From Candidatus Hecatellales archaeon B24 (lineage in GTDB: Archaea; Thermoproteota; Bathyarchaeia; Hecatellales; Hecatellaceae), in contig LUCC01000008.1 of the NCBI GenBank assembly GCA_001593855.1, positions 1 through 14,669 of the forward strand: a DNA stretch of 14,669 nucleotides. Reading direction: 5' to 3'. A program made the position numbers and the translations under genes. Shown here in pieces: positions 13,557-14,669 of this stretch (positions are counted from its first letter, which is position 1; each line of letters starts with the position of its first letter). A model generated the notes under the pieces. The model saw nothing but the letters and a program-made list of their open reading frames with translations, did not search any database and was not told the origin of the DNA.

Positions 13557-13928
13557 TTGCATGAGTTTTCAGCCGCCACCCAGATGGTTGAGCTTGTCCT
13601 AGCCGAAGCTCAGAGGCGAAACGCGAAAAAGGTTTTAGAGGTTAAGGTTGTAGTTGGGAAGCTCAGCTTTCTGAATCCTGAGCAGTTAAGGTTCGCCTAC
13701 GAAATTCTCTCCGAAGGCACTATGCTGGAAAGCTCTAAGCTGAGGATAGAGGAGCAGGACGGTGCCATCGAATGTTTAAAGTGCGGCTATAGGGGTGGGC
13801 TGCCCACGGAAGACAACCCCTACTACCATCTGGGCATACCCTTCCTCCGCTGCCCAAAATGTAAGGGTGAAGCCCGAATAATCAAAGGAAGAGACTTCAC
13901 CGTTAAATCCATCCGCATAGAGGTGTAG
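13557..13928 (+). CDS. hypA: Hydrogenase nickel metallochaperone HypA
   Basis: A 123-residue HypA that binds Ni and passes it on with HypB. The start is TTG at 13557: it alone gives the conserved N-terminus M-H-E-F-S, whose His2 and Glu3 bind nickel. A zinc site follows in two CX2C pairs, C73/C76 and C99/C102. The 22 residues between the pairs are longer than in the Escherichia coli protein and fit the archaeal type. Two-domain layout and length are normal. It lies 34 bases after hypB and 2 bases before hypD. A tiny ATG-Lys-Gly-stop frame at 13544-13555 just upstream is probably incidental. Confidence 0.95.
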   Translation: MHEFSAATQMVELVLAEAQRRNAKKVLEVKVVVGKLSFLNPEQLRFAYEILSEGTMLESSKLRIEEQDGAIECLKCGYRGGLPTEDNPYYHLGIPFLRCPKCKGEARIIKGRDFTVKSIRIEV

Positions 13929-13930
13929 CC

Positions 13931-14669
13931 TTGTTCAGGTTTAGAGACAAAACCCTAGCCGAGAAAATCCTTGCGGGCATCCGAAAGCTGAACCTTGGAA
14001 GCCTACGTATAATGCATGTCTGCGGAACCCATCAGGACACGCTGGTACGCTTCGGCCTCGACAGCCTTCTCAAGGAGGCTGGTGTTGAAATCAGGCAGGG
14101 CCCCGGATGCCCGGTATGCGTAACCACAGACCGCGAATACCTGGAGGCAGCGGTTCTCGCCGGGAAAGGTAAAACCGTTGCCACCTTCGGAGACGCCTCA
14201 AAGGTTCCCTGCATGAATGGGAGAAGCCTTCTAGACCTGAGGGCTGAGGGATACGATGTCCGCGTAGTCTACAGCGTGGACGACGCTCTCAAGCTTACCG
14301 TGGAGAAAAAGCTTGAAACGGTTTTCCTCGCTATAGGCTTTGAAACCACGGCTCCTAGCACGGCTTCCACGCTTCTGCCGGAGCCCCCTGAAAACTTCAC
14401 CGTGCTCACCTGCCACAGGTATATTCCTCCAGCCGTTAAGGCTATCCTCAAGATGGGCGAGGTCAGGCTTCAAGGGCTCATAGAGCCAGGTCATGTGAGC
14501 ACCATTATAGGGGTGAAACCCTACGTCGAAATCTCGGAGAGCTTCAGAATACCTCAGGTGGTAGCAGGCTTCGAACCCTTAGACCTCCTCATGGCCGTGT
14601 ACATGATAGCCAGGCAGGTGGCGGAGGGAAGAGCTGAAGTGGAAAACGAGTATCGGCGCACCGTCCGCT
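13931..14669 (+). CDS. hypD: Hydrogenase maturation Fe-S protein HypD (3' truncated)
   Basis: The frame is open to the window edge and shows the first 246 residues of HypD (full length usually 340-380). HypD is the [4Fe-4S] scaffold that with HypC assembles the Fe(CN)2CO centre. Visible motifs are HVCGTH with C31, GPGCPVC with C60 and C63, TFGD near 85, RAEGYDVRVVYS at 104-115 and GFETTAPSTA near 136. The Fe-S ligand cysteines lie beyond the edge. Differences from common HypD are CGTHQ, VPCMNG (an extra C94) and LTCHRYIPP. The start is TTG at 13931, with GAGGTG at 13920-13925 and 5-base spacing. hypE would be expected nearby. Confidence 0.93.
   Translation, partial: MFRFRDKTLAEKILAGIRKLNLGSLRIMHVCGTHQDTLVRFGLDSLLKEAGVEIRQGPGCPVCVTTDREYLEAAVLAGKGKTVATFGDASKVPCMNGRSLLDLRAEGYDVRVVYSVDDALKLTVEKKLETVFLAIGFETTAPSTASTLLPEPPENFTVLTCHRYIPPAVKAILKMGEVRLQGLIEPGHVSTIIGVKPYVEISESFRIPQVVAGFEPLDLLMAVYMIARQVAEGRAEVENEYRRTVR

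Noticed and set aside
14032..14494. Minus-strand frames opposite the truncated hypD
   Set aside because: The plus frame encodes recognisable HypD up to the edge.
1..14669. CRISPR arrays, tRNA/rRNA genes, transposases, integrases or toxin-antitoxin pairs
   Set aside because: Looked for on both strands; no spaced direct repeats, cloverleaf/T-loop sequences or mobile-element proteins were seen.

Overview
The window looks like one chromosomal stretch from an uncultivated archaeon. The markers are an archaeal/eukaryal-type glycyl-tRNA synthetase, an archaeal tRNA-splicing endonuclease, the C-terminal domain of an NrpR-type nitrogen regulator, TATA-like promoter elements, and Shine-Dalgarno sequences of the GGAGG/GGTGA type before many TTG starts. 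The exact phylum (a TACK lineage such as Bathyarchaeia, or a deep euryarchaeal one) cannot be fixed from the sequence alone. Coding density is high, no gap exceeds about 300 bases, and I see no rRNA, tRNA, CRISPR array, insertion sequence or phage gene.

Layout. (1) 3-698, plus: 3' part of an NrpR/DUF128 gene, then a convergent non-coding gap. (2) 4701-902, minus: a five-gene block consisting of a MarC-family membrane protein, orotate phosphoribosyltransferase (pyrE), phosphomannomutase/phosphoglucomutase, an unknown coiled-coil protein overlapping it, and a dCMP-deaminase-family enzyme. (3) 4808-6556, plus: glycyl-tRNA synthetase, tail to tail with (4) a minus-strand YjbQ-family gene. (5) 7072-8337, plus: a DUF47/PhoU-like protein and the tRNA-splicing endonuclease. 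(6) 10010-8352, minus: a tight three-gene cluster of a 73-residue cysteine-rich membrane peptide, a membrane-anchored histidine-rich protein and a NapH-like membrane polyferredoxin. (7) 10294 to the window end, plus: [NiFe]-hydrogenase maturation genes hypF-hypC-hypB-hypA-hypD, with hypD cut off by the edge.

How they work together. HypF makes the cyanide ligand precursor (its partner HypE is not in the window). HypC and HypD assemble the Fe(CN)2CO unit. HypA and HypB insert nickel. The organism should therefore build at least one [NiFe] hydrogenase, encoded elsewhere. The divergent NapH-like cluster is a plausible membrane electron-transfer module and is the least explained part of the window. 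The region between it and hypF carries an operator-like dyad.

Window-wide oddities are a very strong excess of the heptamer AAGSCTT on both strands and in all reading frames, a majority of TTG start codons, and stem-loops lying directly against several ATG starts (endA, pyrE, hypC).
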